A model generated the notes under the pieces. It was not told the origin of the DNA. It made no database searches and worked only from the letters and a program-made list of their open reading frames with translations. Source: Pseudoscleropodium purum (taxonomy: Eukaryota > Streptophyta > Bryopsida > Hypnales > Brachytheciaceae). From it: DNA of 64,000 bases. Both the position numbers and the translations under genes were made by a program. The stretch lies in the NCBI GenBank assembly GCA_963969395.1, contig OZ017798.1, forward strand, positions 15,492,173-15,556,172. The letters run 5' to 3'. Positions 1 to 12,900 of this stretch are shown in pieces. Within the stretch, counting starts at the first letter, position 1. Each line of letters begins with the position of its first letter.

Positions 1-214
1 TGGCACAACGTAGGGGACAATTTTTTTCCATTTATCCTTAGATGGGGCTTAGGAGGGCAATCCTCGCTAGTTGATCTAATTGGCTATGGAATAAATAAGT
101 TTGAATGTGAAGTCATTGGATTAATAAGGGTAATCACCAAGCAAATTTTGCTAAGAAATTATCTTAGGGAAGCTATTTGTCAATGATTTGTTGGGTTGAG
201 GTAGTAACTGCCTT

Positions 215-262
215 TTTTGAGCTCATTGTCATTGTGACAAAACTATCACAATGAGCTCAAAA
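215..262. repeat. perfect 15 bp-arm hairpin
   Basis: The arms TTTTGAGCTCATTGT and ACAATGAGCTCAAAA are exact reverse complements, separated by an 18 base loop. No gene lies beside it, so a terminator role is not supported. It is more likely the remains of a small foldback element. Confidence 0.7.
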
Positions 263-404
263 TCCAATTTTTCATTATTAAATCCCTTGGGTTATGAAGT
301 TAATTAAAATTTAATTTAATTTTTGTTTAGAACCCACCCCCATCCCTCTACTTTGTAATTTTGAAGTGAGGGTAGGGTGGCATTTGGTATGGGATAATCC
401 CCAT

Positions 405-600
405 ACCATATCCAATATAATATTTGTATCCTATATAATATCTATATTCTATACAATATTTGTACAGTACACCATATAGTATTTGTATCCCATATAGTAA
501 TTATATATTATGTAGTATCTATATCTCGTATGAGTATTTATATTTTGTATATGTACCTATATTTCATAATTGTATCCCGAATCCTGTATTTGGATCCACA
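405..600. repeat. degenerate AT-rich minisatellite
   Basis: Loose repeats of a motif like ATATAGTATTTGTATCC recur about every 20-25 bases. The open frame across it is a product of the repeat, not a gene. Similar TATACAATGTATT-type wording returns at 61060-61205. Confidence 0.5.
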
Positions 601-1084
601 TCTAGATTTGGATCTGGATCAATGGCATTCAATACTCCATTGATGATTTTTTTAGGAGGATAGATGAACCACATTCACTGGCATTCATGATGTATTTGTA
701 AAATTAGATCAACGGCAATTGGAGGGATTTTAATTTTTCTTAAGGTAATCACCGGTTCAAGTTGCATGAGGTGGCATGTATAAGGTTGCTTGCCTCTTTT
801 CGGTACATTGTCAATTCATGTATTTTCTAGCAATTGATATTGAGAAGTTTGAGAGAAGCCATTTACAAGTAGAATAAAGACATTCCAATGAGAAATGAAT
901 TTTTCATGATTTTTTTAAGTTTCTTGTGATTAAATTGATGAAATGTGGGTAGACCCATGCTATGCTAGACTACATAGTGATGTGTCCCCTCTTCAAGTGC
1001 ATTGTCATGATGGTAAAAGGTTGCTAAGATTGTAGAAATGGGTAGGTGACTAATGCAAATGGGAGGCTCCAGTAGATGTGAAAC

Positions 1085-1300
1085 TTCTAGGAGTCTCATA
1101 GGAGCCAAATGTAGATTTTGAGCTTATGATGTGAGTAGAATTTGCAAGTTTTCCTTTCCTTCCCATCCCTATATGAACGTATTTTCAACCTTGCATAATA
1201 ACCATGAAGCACCTATTAATCATATTAGTGACATTGTTGAAGACTAGACAAAAATTGCTATTTTAACATATTTGGATGTACTTCATCCATTTCTAGTAGC
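1085..1300 (+). repeat. dispersed repeat C, copy 1
   Basis: It shares ordered phrases with 8040-8285: ATGTGAGTAGAATTT/ATATGAGTAGAATTT, a CCATC-CTATA/CTACA segment, and TAGTGACATTGTTG followed by a run with TACTT-TCCATTTC. The copies are diverged with small indels. No ends or target-site duplication could be placed. Confidence 0.6.
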
Positions 1301-1499
1301 TCTAGCAATAAGTTTTTGAAATAATCCATAATCCAAATAATAAATGCTAGCTCCCTTACTAATTAAATTGTGTTTCGAAAAAAATTCAATCAGAAGTTAA
1401 AATTATTCTGGAAGGTTTTGACTTCAATTGTAAAACTAAATAATATACTAGAACCTTAGTTAGTTAAAGGAGGAAATTGTTTGGATGCACCATAAATTA

Positions 1500-2580
1500 T
1501 CCCTTGAAGTCTAGAGACCTTTTTCCATCCCAAACTACCATTTTTGTTGCAAAGCATGAAAATCTTTAAACTTGTCTTTTCTACACATCTAAACCTAGTA
1601 TCTTATATTAGACTAGTATAAAAACGTGTGGAAGAATTTTCAAAAACTTTCACCTCATGAATTGCAAGATAGTGGTGTTTCCATTGAAGAAACCAAATTT
1701 TTTCACACCTTGCTTCAGTAGATTATAAGACTTTGAATCTTTTCATTTTGGATTTAAATTTCTTGTTTCTTAGGTTGAAGAATTGAGTTGAGAGAGGAAA
1801 AAAATTCAAAATAAAAACACTTGATCTTCATACTAAAAAAATGATTACATAAAGTAGGTTTGAAAAAATTATATTATTCACAAAAAGTTCTAAAATGGAA
1901 TTAAAATAGACTAATTTCAACGCTGAGATTGTTCTAGCAAGAATACTAAAAACTTTTGGAAATTTCCTTAATTTGTCCAAAGCAAGTTCAAAAATAAATC
2001 CTATAAGTTATTTTTTGAAGAAGATGCTTGGATTGCCTAATACACAAGAGTCTCCATAACTTTCTCATTACTAATCCAAGTAGAATGAATCAAAGCTTTT
2101 TGTGTAGAAGAAAACATTTTATATAAGAAAAAAAATATGAAAGTTTATTTTGAGATTTTGTAAATTTCATGTTGCTTGGTGAATTGTTTTGTGAATTGTG
2201 AGTGTCAAAACTTTTGTTATAAGGTACCAATTGAAATAAAAATTATATTTCCATAAAACTAACATGTTTTCTTGTTTTAAAAAAAATTGAAAAATCAAAT
2301 CAATAATTGAGATCAAAGAAACCTTCCCAAATCTTCAAGTGGACTTTAGAGATTGAACATTGTTTAAGAGATAGGGTCATAACATTGTTATAATCTAAAA
2401 GTTGGATTCATTTGCCTCCAAGCATTGTAGCTTGAAATATGGTGAAAGTCTTGATATGAAGCTTTGTCTAAAATCTAGTGGCATTATAGAAGGGTTATAT
2501 TAGCCTTAGGTTAAAAAATGTTAGGATATTAGAGATAATGAAGATTATAGCAACTGCCACTAGTTAAAAGAGGGGTGCAA
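1500..2580 (+). repeat. dispersed repeat D, copy 1
   Basis: This diverged block matches 44590-45960 in the same order. The shared landmark is a GAGATTGTTCTAGCAA phrase near 1926 (45475 in the other copy), followed by a stretch ending in TAGAATGAATCAAAG / TGGAATGAGTCAAAA. It looks like an old non-coding transposon copy. Its wording is distantly related to the 926 bp element at 2907, so the two may belong to one superfamily. Confidence 0.5.
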
Positions 2581-2906
2581 ATCTCTACTGAACAATATGA
2601 CAGCATGGTGCCCATTTGGATCTTACGTGCATTACCCTTGCATTGTTAAGTGGTGCTTCATGACATCCTTTCTATTTTTCTAGAAGAGCACCAACTAAAA
2701 TAATTGTTTTTTCCTATTGTTAAATAGAAGGGTTTTAAACTCATCTTGTAAAATAAAGTGATATATAAATGCCTTTCAAAAAAGTAGCATTCAAAAGTCA
2801 ATATTATCTTTATAGATTTTATTCGCCTATTTTATCAAGTTTACTATAAATTTGTAGCTCCAACAAAGTAGAGTTGGTGATTTTTTGGACTATTAGATAT
2901 TAATTA

Positions 2907-3832
2907 ACCCCTAAAGTTCCTTGACTATATTTTTGCCAAAAATGCTCTAAAACTACCATTTCTTATACAAGTTTCAAAATTTAGAAAAAAAACATCTTTG
3001 GACACATGTAACCATAGCATCTTGTAGTACACTAGTTTTAAAAGATGTAGTAAGAATTTCCGAAATTTCCAATGTAGATTGCAAGATATTAGCATTTGAA
3101 GTGACAAAATCATTTTTTTGTCCCTATAAAAAACTGGGCAGCTGAACTTCATAAGGTCACATTTGTATGAAAAAATGTTGAAAATGATTTCAATTCTTTG
3201 GATTCGTTCTTCAAGTCATGTTGGTTATATGCTTGAAAACTTTTAGACCATTTGAAATTGTACAACATATAAGAAACAAATAGTAAGTAGAAAGATGTAG
3301 ATAATGGTTCAAAATACTAAAATTATTAACAACTTATGTATGGAATTGAAAAATGCCAATACCAATAGTTGTAATGTTGTAATAAACAATCTTCACCTAA
3401 TATTTTTATTTTTTTTCCAAAAATATTGAAAATTGAGTTCAATTAAGGACTTCAAAGTTTATTTTAGAGTAGAGAATCTATAACTACCCGCAAACTAAAA
3501 CACCTCATAACTTTTGACTCATTGATCAAAATGGAATGATTCAAAGCTTTTAATGTATATATAAATCTAGAAAACCAATTTCAAATTTGGATTTTTTTTT
3601 TAAATGATTTTTTCAGATTTGCTTGGACTACCAGAGTTGAGAAACAAACTACATATTAGGCTATAACTTTTGACTCATATTTCCAAATATCCTAAAATTT
3701 AGTGCACATGAAAGATATTCCTCATCCTCACCTTTTTTCAAAATTTGGACCCAAAATATGGAAATCTCTAGTCACATGCACTTGCCCAAAATTTCTATGT
3801 TGCCAAAAAATGTAGTTTAGTCCTTTAGGGGT
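2907..3832 (+). mobile_element. 926 bp TIR element, copy 1
   Basis: It begins ACCCCTAAAG and ends with the exact inverse CTTTAGGGGT, and is flanked on both sides by TAATTA, a plausible 6 bp target-site duplication (the motif is itself palindromic). Inside are only short open frames, so it would be a non-autonomous DNA transposon. Related copies lie at 23826-24827 and 48048-48826, with a partial inverted copy at 47650-48045. The superfamily cannot be named from these short ends. Confidence 0.7.
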
Positions 3833-4189
3833 TAATTAGTATTTTTTAAAATAGAAAACAAGAATTTGGGCTACATAGAAAGCATTAACTAAAAGTTAAT
3901 TTGTCCTCATCTAAAGCCTAAAGGCTCACTATAATCATCTCCAAGATAATATAGTTAAATCATGATAATCCAGAAGTTCCTCTCAATTTTGTGAATCCTT
4001 TGTCATGTTTATTAAATTCATCACTCCATCCATAGATTTCTAACAAAAAATATTTTGTATCTAAATTTCAATCATTTGAGCTCTTCTTCTACACTCAAAC
4101 TAAAAGTACAATATCTCTATGTGAATTTAATATAATCTCTATTGCATTAGAATGCACCATAGTAAGATTGGGTCCGTTGTACTAAGGTA

Positions 4190-4510
4190 GGGGGCTCAAA
4201 CTTCGAGCGGGCATTTTTGAACTGAACATGACACAGAGGTACATTTTGATTTTTCAATGTATCAAAATGTACAAATGGTGTACATTCTAGTGGGTGGTTG
4301 CTTTTACATCCTATGCCACTTCAGCTTCAAAATTTCATAACTAATTCTACAAAGCTCCAAAAAATATGAAACAACTTTAGCCACATGCCATTTCCTCTTG
4401 TATTTCAAGGAAAATTTATTGAGAAATGTTTCAAGATGTTTTACCTCCCCAAAATTCAATTTCAGTGCTTAGATGATCACTTTATGGACTTCCTACCTTA
4501 GTTGATGATT
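4190..4510 (+). repeat. dispersed repeat B, copy 1
   Basis: It aligns by eye with 8315-8580 and 44250-44520. Shared landmarks are a GGTACATTTT start, a CATAACTAATT phrase, AAAAAATATGAAACAACTT, a TGCCATTTCC/TGCCAATTCC phrase, and an ending near TTTCAAG-AGTTTA. Non-coding. Confidence 0.6.
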
Positions 4511-7500
4511 ACACTTGTCCTTTTTGTGTGTTCTTTCGGACTCCATGGAGGTGTTTTTTTCTCATAACTTTTGTGGTTTAAGTTTTTTAGCTAAAATTTG
4601 GAGGAAAGGTGCATGCTATTGATTTAGACATTCAATTATTTTTTCAATTATTTCAAAAATAATTTATTATTTTTAAAGTGGCCCTGATTGGGTGTCTACC
4701 TTGGTTGTTTTGGAGGTTCTCAGTCCTATTCGGGGGCTAGAAATGCGATTCTAAAGTTAAAGTTTCAATTTGTTGTAGGTGGGCTAACATTCTAAAGACG
4801 TCTCATGAGATTTTTGGCAAAGAACCTGGTATAAGGGCTGCATATAGGTTGAAAGTGGACATTGTTTGCACAAGCACTATGAAGAAGGGAAAAAATTTTA
4901 TGATGAATTTTTTGTTCATATGGGACCAAAGAAAAAAAAATAGAAAAATGTATTTTTTTCTTTGAATTTTTTGAATTTATAAACTATTTTCTAAAAAATC
5001 AAATTCAAAATCATCTATTTTCTAGCATTTTTCTAAGCCTCTTTTGTTGTGCATAACTTTTAGAGATAAATTTTTCTAGGCTTGAATTTTCTCACATATA
5101 CATATACAAATTATCCATATTTTATTGTATTTAAAAAATAATAATTCCAAAAGTCACAATACTCTAGTAATAAGGCCATTTTGAGCCAAAAAAGACAAGT
5201 GTTTCTTGTAATCACCCTAGTTGCTAGTGAATTGAGGCTGAACTCCTGAAGCTATCTTACCTAGCCTAAATAAAATTCAAGATCATTACATCCTTGCCAA
5301 TAACTGCTTTTCTTTAGGAAAAACAAGTTTAATTTCACTGATGCTTGAAATTGCACATATTCTACATGAATCCATTTTCCCATACAAAGCCAATTTCCTC
5401 AAAAAATTTGACATATTTTATAAAATTATTATTGAACAAAAACACTACCTACCCTATTGAATTTTGGTAAGTAATATTATTTATTCAATTCCCAATACTC
5501 CCAAGTTCCAATGTAACAAAGAGGGCAATGTTCTTTTTATGCACAATTTTTTCTAGTTGGCTACAATCAAAAGACATTAACTATGTTTGGTGAAGGAAAT
5601 TTTCATTTTTTTCAATCAAAATAGCCACCTAATTACTATTGTTAAAAAGAAAAATAGTAGCCAAATTTGATCACCTAATTTTGATATAGATATCACCAAG
5701 TATAACACTAATATCCCAGAAATAACTGTCTCCAATTCTCCAAAATGATTTCAAGAAATTCATTGGAGGGGGGGGGGTAGTTGCTTGGTTGTGCCAATCT
5801 GTCAAATGGGGATTGCTTTGGCTCCAAGTTTCTGCCGGCCGACAGCGACGACGTGGTCAAATTCAACACCACAATAATAGCATATGATATTTTCTAGACC
5901 TCAATTCTGACAAAATAGAGCCCCGTGGTGGGTAATGGGAAGTATCCCAAGTCTCTCTCCGATTTTCCTAGAACTTGACTTCAGACAGAGATCCAAAATT
6001 TCGCTTAACCCTTAACAGGATTGACCCCTGAACTGCCCCGAGTTTTACCCTTTAAAAAAACAATGGAATTTTTTATTTGCCACATATGAAAACATTTGCA
6101 AATTCTGAATTCATATTTGCAAACAGAGGTCCTGAATTAGCCAGGGATCGTGAAGAGTATACAAAATTTAATTGGCACAGATTAGGGGGTAATTTTTACA
6201 TTTATACTTGACGGGGCAATTTAGGGGTCAACCCTCCTTGGCTTTAACCCTTGGAGTATGAATTGGTCACCATGGAAGTCATCTGTTTTTGGTACCATGT
6301 GAATTTTTGGCTTAAAAAAATGGAAAAGTACTCATTAGAAGTCAAACTTATGTAGGAAACTTCCCCTTTTCATACAAAATTTGGAAGATGAATAGTAGCC
6401 ACTTTTGTTCTACATGGAGAGATTCTTTGTCATTCATCAGCTAAAAAACATCCTCTACGTTTTCAATGGTGGCCGGATTAAACTATATTGAGGCAAAAAA
6501 ATATAAAATGGATGACTTAATTGTGCACTATAGAAACAAAGTATGCATCAATTGGTTTAATAATTAAAGCATTTTGATGATTATCTCAGTCCTAGGGGGA
6601 CACATTTTTCAAGGGTTGACATAATTTTTTCATTTCAAAGAGATATATTTTGTTGGATAATATTGGATTCTTCAATGTATTGACCATGAACATTTTAGAG
6701 CCACTCCATCAGGATGCTAAACAACCCCACTTTAGTGTTTTTTGCCAATAAAAAGTGCACAATAAACACTTGATCGTGCTAAAGTATTCTCTTTGGCTTG
6801 GCCAAAACTACAATCGTGTTGAGTTCATCTAAAACGAATTTTTAGTTTACAATTAGTTCATCAAATTAGCAATGATGGAGATTTCTTGTCTTCAATTCAT
6901 TAAAGAATACTCAGTCAATGGATGCTACAAAAGCAATTGTTTTTTGTAAAATTTGGCAAAATTTGGCAAAAAGAAAAAACTTTGGTCCCACACAAGACAA
7001 TTTAAAATAATTGATGGATTCAATGAACCATTGGTTGGTAATTTAATGGTATGTTTGGACTTTGGTTGGTATTAAAAGGTGTTTGAGAGGGTTAATGAAT
7101 GAATTTTGGTACATCTTTTGGTTCAATGCACTTTGCTAAAACCCATAATATCATGTTGTCAATATATAATATTTTTATACTTTAGAGACTACATAAGCTA
7201 ATTTACAATTAGTCCAAAAGTTTAGATAAGTGAGACCCTTGCATACTAAATTGAATGAAGGTGGTATAATTGGTGTGGACATTGGATGGATTTTAGACAA
7301 AATGGAATGAATGTATATGGAAGACAATGAATTTAGTAAACTAAAGTTGGATGACAATCACACTATTTGAATTAGTATGAAAATAATGTCAACTACATTA
7401 ATTGACTCTATTTAAAGTACTAAAACTTCCATATTAATTTGCCTTACAAAATATGAAGTGAATTAGTGTTATTACTATGAACACAATAATTGAATAAATT

Positions 7501-8039
7501 GTGTACCATAGTCATTATCATTCATCTTCTGTATTCAAATAAAATTTCACAAAATTGTTTAAGCTTTTGCCTCACCCTTGAAGGACACAAGCTTTCAAAT
7601 TCACTAAATAATTATTGGTGCAACTTTGTATGACCTTTGAAGATTAATGTATTCTACAATTAAAGAAAGAAAACTAAAATTGAAAATTTTGAATGTTAAG
7701 AAATTTCAAAATTTTGGCTAAATTTCTGAATATTGAAAAAATTCAATTTCAAAATTATATTGAATTACTCATTTCCACAAATTCACAATCCTATAAAAGT
7801 TTCCTTGAGCATTGCAATGAACATAAATATTTCTCCAATCATTACAATGAATCCACCAATGCCACCAACTATTTTGAGTCATATGCATTTGGCTCTTGAA
7901 TGCCTACCTTCATTCACCCACAACTTCTATAAGTTCTCAAGAGCAATAAATGGAAGTGAAAGAGTTTTTGTGGCAACCATGTGGATAAAATTGAAGCATT
8001 TAGTGCTTCAAGGATGATTGTTGAACCCCTGACAATTCA

Positions 8040-8285
8040 AAGGGGAGTTAAATGTAGGATTTGAGTTGTTTTGGCAAAATAAATTATGATATGAGTAGAA
8101 TTTAGACATCAAATTTTCAATTATGCAAGTTTTACTTTTCATTCCATCTCTACATAAACTCATTTAGAGCTTTGCACAATATCCACAAAGCACCAAGTGA
8201 CCATACTAGTGACATTGTTGGAAAATAGACAAATATTTGCTTTTTCAACATACTTTGAGGTACTTTGTCCATTTCCTAAGATAGT
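8040..8285 (+). repeat. dispersed repeat C, copy 2
   Basis: Counterpart of 1085-1300, same orientation. Here repeat B follows directly at 8315, whereas near the first copy B lies about 2.9 kb further on. One explanation is that later insertions, such as the TIR element at 2907, separated the first pair. Confidence 0.55.
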
Positions 8286-8314
8286 TTGCTCTAAAAACAC
8301 CCAAGATCTAAAAG

Positions 8315-8580
8315 CGATAATGACACAATGGTACATTTTTCTTTCTTCAATGTACTAGCAATGTACATTTTAGGAGGTGGTCACTTTTAGTGATTCTTGC
8401 ATTTTAACTTCAAAAATTGATAACTAATTTTTACGAAGGTCCAAAAAATATGAAACAACTTGGATTAGATGCCAATTCCATTTTTCTTCCTGCATAAATT
8501 TACTGAAAATGGTTTCAAGGAGTTTAGCTTTCCTAAAAAGGCAATCGACTCTTAAATGGTCACCTCAAAAAGCAGACTAT
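8315..8580 (+). repeat. dispersed repeat B, copy 2
   Basis: Counterpart of 4190-4510 and 44250-44520, same orientation. It lies immediately upstream of the GC-rich promoter zone of the ABCA gene and so marks the edge between repeats and genic DNA. Confidence 0.6.
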
Positions 8581-8759
8581 CTTAGTAGTAAGCTCTTGAA
8601 AACATTCATAATCAAGATAGTAGATGTTGGATTTTTCATTTGTTAAAAGAAATCTAGTGGCATGAGCAAGTACCCTGTCTTTTCCACTTTGATAATTCCT
8701 AAAATATTTAAAGAAAAAACCTTGGTTTGGATTTGTCTTTTTACCTCAAAAAACATCAT

Positions 8760-9932
8760 TTCACCGGGCCGGGTAGGGGCAGGAAAAGTGTCGGTTTGGG
8801 GAGCCCCTCCCTTCACCGAGTGGCCAACTTCAACGCCGTCACCTTCACTGCAGGTGCCTGTCCTGGTGGAGATTGCGGAGCGGAACGGTAAGAACGGAGC
8901 AACGGACCGCGCTCGCGAATCCACGGCCATGCATCCCTTTACGTCGAAGTCCCGGACTCCACCTTTTCATAAATTTTCTCGACTCTTTCGATCGAAGGGC
9001 CATTAATCCATCACTGCCATACTCTTTTTTTCCCCCATCTTTTTTCCCGAAGAGTGCCGAACTCTCTCTCTTTTTCTCTTTCTCTATCTCTCTCGCATGC
9101 TTGAATCACTGTACCGCCAAATCTCACCCCATCTCCCCAAGTGTGCTTCCCTTCGCAGCAGAAACGGGCGAATCTCCCCCGAGCCTTCCTCCATCGGCAC
9201 ATATTCCAGTCTCACCAGAAACGTTCACGAGTATTCCGGGCGGTACACGCATTCGGGAACTCAACGTCCACGTCCACGAACACACCAGGAAAACGGCTGG
9301 GATTCGCCCCACACGGACTGGCTGCTGCATCGAAACGCTGGGCGTTTGGATTGCTAGTATAATTCGCAACTGCGACTGGAGCGTGTCCACAATCAAAGGC
9401 TAATAACAAGGCCAGGACCAAGGCCAACGCCAGCCGTGCAGTGGTGATGCAGCGGTGACGGGAGCCGTTGACAAGCACTGGGAAGCACTGGAAGCAGGAT
9501 TTGGCTTTTGGGGTTTGCAATCTAGTTTGGTCGTCGGCAGTTGGGGAAGCAGTAGTCAGGATTCCAAGGATTTGGGTTGCATTCGAGCTTGGTAGTCACC
9601 AGTTGGAGATCCCCAGAATTTGGTCTTTGAGATAGTTGGGTGGCATTTCGACTAGGAGGTCACTAGTTGTCGAAACGATAGGGAAGATTACAAAGATTTG
9701 CCTTTGGGATTGCTTGGGTTGCATTCTAGTTTGTTAGACACCACGCGGGGATTTGGTAGTGAGGACCCCGAAGAGTGGATCTTCGGGATTGTTGGGTTGC
9801 ATTTTATCACCAGTTGTCGAAGCAGTGGTGAGGAACAGATTTGATCTTTGGGATTGGGTTTGATTTGGGTGGGGGTTGTTGAGCTGTAGTGGTTTGGTTG
9901 GTTCACTTGGTTGTGGTGCTGGAGGGACCACG
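8760..9932 (+). promoter_or_regulatory. GC-rich promoter and 5' leader of ABCA gene
   Basis: Base composition changes sharply here from AT-rich repeats to GC-rich, CpG-containing sequence, as at many plant gene starts. A weak TATA-like CATAAATTTT sits at 8969-8978. A strong pyrimidine (Y-patch-like) tract follows at 9022-9096, rich in CTCTCT and TTTTTC. Transcription probably starts around 9000, leaving a long leader up to the ATG at 9933. Open frames on both strands here overlap each other and match nothing recognised, so I treat them as chance. The start site is not demonstrated. Confidence 0.45.
9500..9870 (+). repeat. diverged tandem repeat in ABCA leader
   Basis: About four to five imperfect units of roughly 70-95 bp. 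Each contains variants of TTGGGATTGCTTGGGTTGCA, then a CACCAGTTGTCGAAGCAGT-like phrase, then GA-TTTG. It lies just upstream of the initiator ATG, so it is probably transcribed as 5' UTR. Confidence 0.65.
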
Positions 9933-12900
9933 ATGAATGACCCGGAGTCTGGGCGAGCGGTGGATGCGCCTCTGCGGCGCACTTCCAAACGGAGTCAAGC
10001 CAATGCACTCTTTCGTAAAAATCTCACGTTTCAGGTATAATTTCTAGCTGCGAGCTATTCCACTGGCTTGTAATCTTTTGTCGGTGGCTACTCGTAATGC
10101 ACACACTGCGTGGATCCCGTAGATTTCATCAATTCATTGCTTGCTCCCATGCATTCCCTTCTCCATTTCGTAGTCGTGTAGAAATCTGCGCAACCTGACC
10201 TGAATCCCATCTGTGGGACTGATAATCATCAGTGATTTCGGTACCAATAGTTTTGCTTTGGTATACGAAGTGGTTGCTTCGAATACTTGGATCCGGGCTT
10301 GAATTGTAACTGTTTCTGTAGCGCACACTAGCTAGAAGTTTTTGGGAACGTGTGTGGCTTACGATTGAGAGAATTTGGGCAGGAACCTGAAGGAAGTTAG
10401 GCAGTTATCACGGGTGGAGGATGAAAGGCGGTAAGGTCGGCTTAGAGTGGGGGAAGATGGATAGATATACAAGGAAAGAAAGTAGATTACGACGTAAGAT
10501 CGACTGTTATAAAAATTCATTGACGGATTATCCAATATTCTCGTTTCCGTCGTCGTGTCACAACCTGCGCGACCTGCCCTGCCCTGAATCCCATCGGTTG
10601 GGTTGATAATCGCCAGTGATTTGGGTCCCAATTGTTGTGCTTTGGAACCCGAAGTGGTTGCTTCGAATCCTTGAATTCGGGCTTCAATTTGGGCTTGAAT
10701 TACAACTGGTTTCTGAACCACTAGAAGTGTTTGGAGGTGTGGTTTAGGATTTTGAGAGAATATGACTGAGAATGGGGTGTGGTTGCAGAAACGGAACTGG
10801 CGAACGAACTGCTGCTTGATATTGTTCCCAGTCACCCTGGTGTTGATCCTTGTGATCATTCAAGCCGTGGTGAACGGGCTTCTCGGCAGCACGTACAAGT
10901 GCGGGTGCGAATGCGTGCCCAACCCCAACGGCGGCGGCTGTGTGGAGCAATGTGGACTAGAGTATTCTGATGACAACGAGGCGCCGTGGTGCGGTGTTCC
11001 CAACCCTGCTCCGTGGCCGGCGCTGCTGCAGACTCCTGGACCCAAGTACCGGGCTTACCGGACCAATCTAGTCCCGGATTTGAACCAGGGGATTGAGTGT
11101 CAACAAGCCGGGACTTGCGTTACGGCTATTCCGTATACTGGAACCAACAAATCCACGGCTGATTGTAAGCAGTCTTGCTTCCTTTCTGTACTGCATTACT
11201 GAAGCAGAGGCACCATTAACTGTACAGTACATTCGATGCTCCATTGAGCATACAGGCGAGCTTCGATTTGTGTTAAGTGTGTAAACATGTAATTTACGGA
11301 CATATAGTTTTTTGCAATTGATTTTTAGCTTAGCATAGACTAAATTTGCAAAATTTTGGATGACACAAGTTTCTAGATTGTTGGAGTCAAAGGCTTAATA
11401 TTCACCTGTATGGTGAATGGAGACTTTACATACGAAGTCTCCATTCGCCATACTATTAGGGAGATGTTCCATTCACCACACTCGTGAACCTTGAAGCTTT
11501 CCCTACAACAATCTAGAAACTTGCACCACCTAAAAAGTTTGCAAATTGATTGGTGTTTCAAACTAGAAATCAATTGCAAAAATACGAAATTTCAGTAGCG
11601 TAAGGATTGTCAGACTTAGCGCGAATCAAAGTTCATCTGTACGGTCAATGGAGTCACGAATGTACTGCATGGTTAATGGAGTCCCTACCTCTTAAACTAT
11701 TGATTAGGTCTTGAGGTTTCTGGTTTGACCCAAGTTGTTCTACTGGGTTGGTTCTCGTAAGGGATTGTGAACTTGTGATGGACGTTTTTTGTGACAGCCA
11801 TGGCGAACTTCTTGTTGAGCACCTCTGCACTAAACTTCTCCGATACGGCGTATTCGCTCTCGCAAGTAGTGTTGGTAAGTTTGACAATCTGGTCTCTCAT
11901 TTGGCCAAGTTTTCGGTTGTGAGAAATGTGATGCGAAACTGGTTTTTCTTTGATCACGAGCGTTCAAGTTGGAGAAGGAAGCCTTTGTTGTCAATCTCTT
12001 CGATGGCTCCTTGACTTGACACTTGTGAGCGAGCAGGAGTGGCGTATTGTTGCACTCCATATTCGTTGAAGTTCTGCATTATTTTTTGGTTGTCAGGAGA
12101 TCACTGAGATGGGTGTACTCATAGAGTAATTTAAGAATGTTATGCAAGTGAAGCGATGAACTAAATATGCTGGACTAATGTCAAATTTCTTGCACTCCAT
12201 TTGGCAGTGTTTTGACATGAAGTTACGAAATGTTGGATACAGGGTACGGATGAGCTGCCGTGGACGAATCTTCTAATTGAGTCAGGATTCACTTCCCCTG
12301 ACCCCATCATGGTGGTTCGACCAACTTGCGTGGGGTCGCAAGACAGCAGCTCCAATTTGACATTCAATGCTGGCGGGGGGTTCGATATCAGCAAAGGTTG
12401 GAATGAATACATTCTCTTTGATACACATCAATATCTTTGTGGTCTTTAGCTTAATGATTAGGTAAACGATTTCGTTTTTTCCGTTTGAAAAATGTTGCTG
12501 ATTTCAGTTCTAGTATGTCTTTTCTTAGACTTATAATTCTATACGGTGCAGGGTTTGAATGCGTGGGCACAAGTATGTTGTGGCGCGGCAATGTTTCCTC
12601 TATCAACGAGATGCTTTATCATGGATTCCGAGTCACTGATAACGATAATATCGGCGAATACCCAGTTGGTAAGTAGATCATGTTTTCCTACTCCATGGGG
12701 TTCAGGTTTAGGTTTTATGAGCTTCTGATTCACAGAATTAGCTTGCAAAATTGTCAAAGCAACTGTATACAACATTATGCCTATGTGAATCGTATGGGAT
12801 GAGAAAGAAGTGGAGAATTGACAGAGCATGTGTGTTTGATGAATTGCAGCTTACGACTTCGGCAACACCAACGCAGCCGAGTTTGCTGTGAACGTCTGGT

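Larger units (their letters stand above)
1..8650. other. gene-free AT-rich repeat region
   Basis: No supported gene is present. All open frames are short and AT-rich, have no recognisable domain and show no exon-like pattern. The stretch is made of old dispersed repeats that recur elsewhere in the window, some listed separately. A block near 5820-6250 is somewhat richer in GC and shares phrases with 30900-31090 and with the first 60 bases, so it is probably another worn repeat. A run of nine or more G lies near 5768. Some truncated gene fragment could hide here unrecognised. Confidence 0.6.

Noticed and set aside
460..663. 67-codon open frame near the window start
   Set aside because: It follows an AT-rich degenerate tandem repeat; the Tyr/Ile/Ser-rich peptide is the repeat translated.
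8643..9520. Several overlapping open frames on both strands upstream of the ABCA gene
   Set aside because: They overlap in up to four frames in GC-rich DNA and resemble no known protein; this is the promoter and leader zone.
10762..11202. 146-codon open frame beginning MTENGVWLQKRNW taken as the start of the ABCA gene
   Set aside because: An AG acceptor at 10788 joins KRNWRTNCC directly to the upstream exon ending NLTFQ, in phase and matching the plant family N-terminus. The ATG at 10762 is in the intron.
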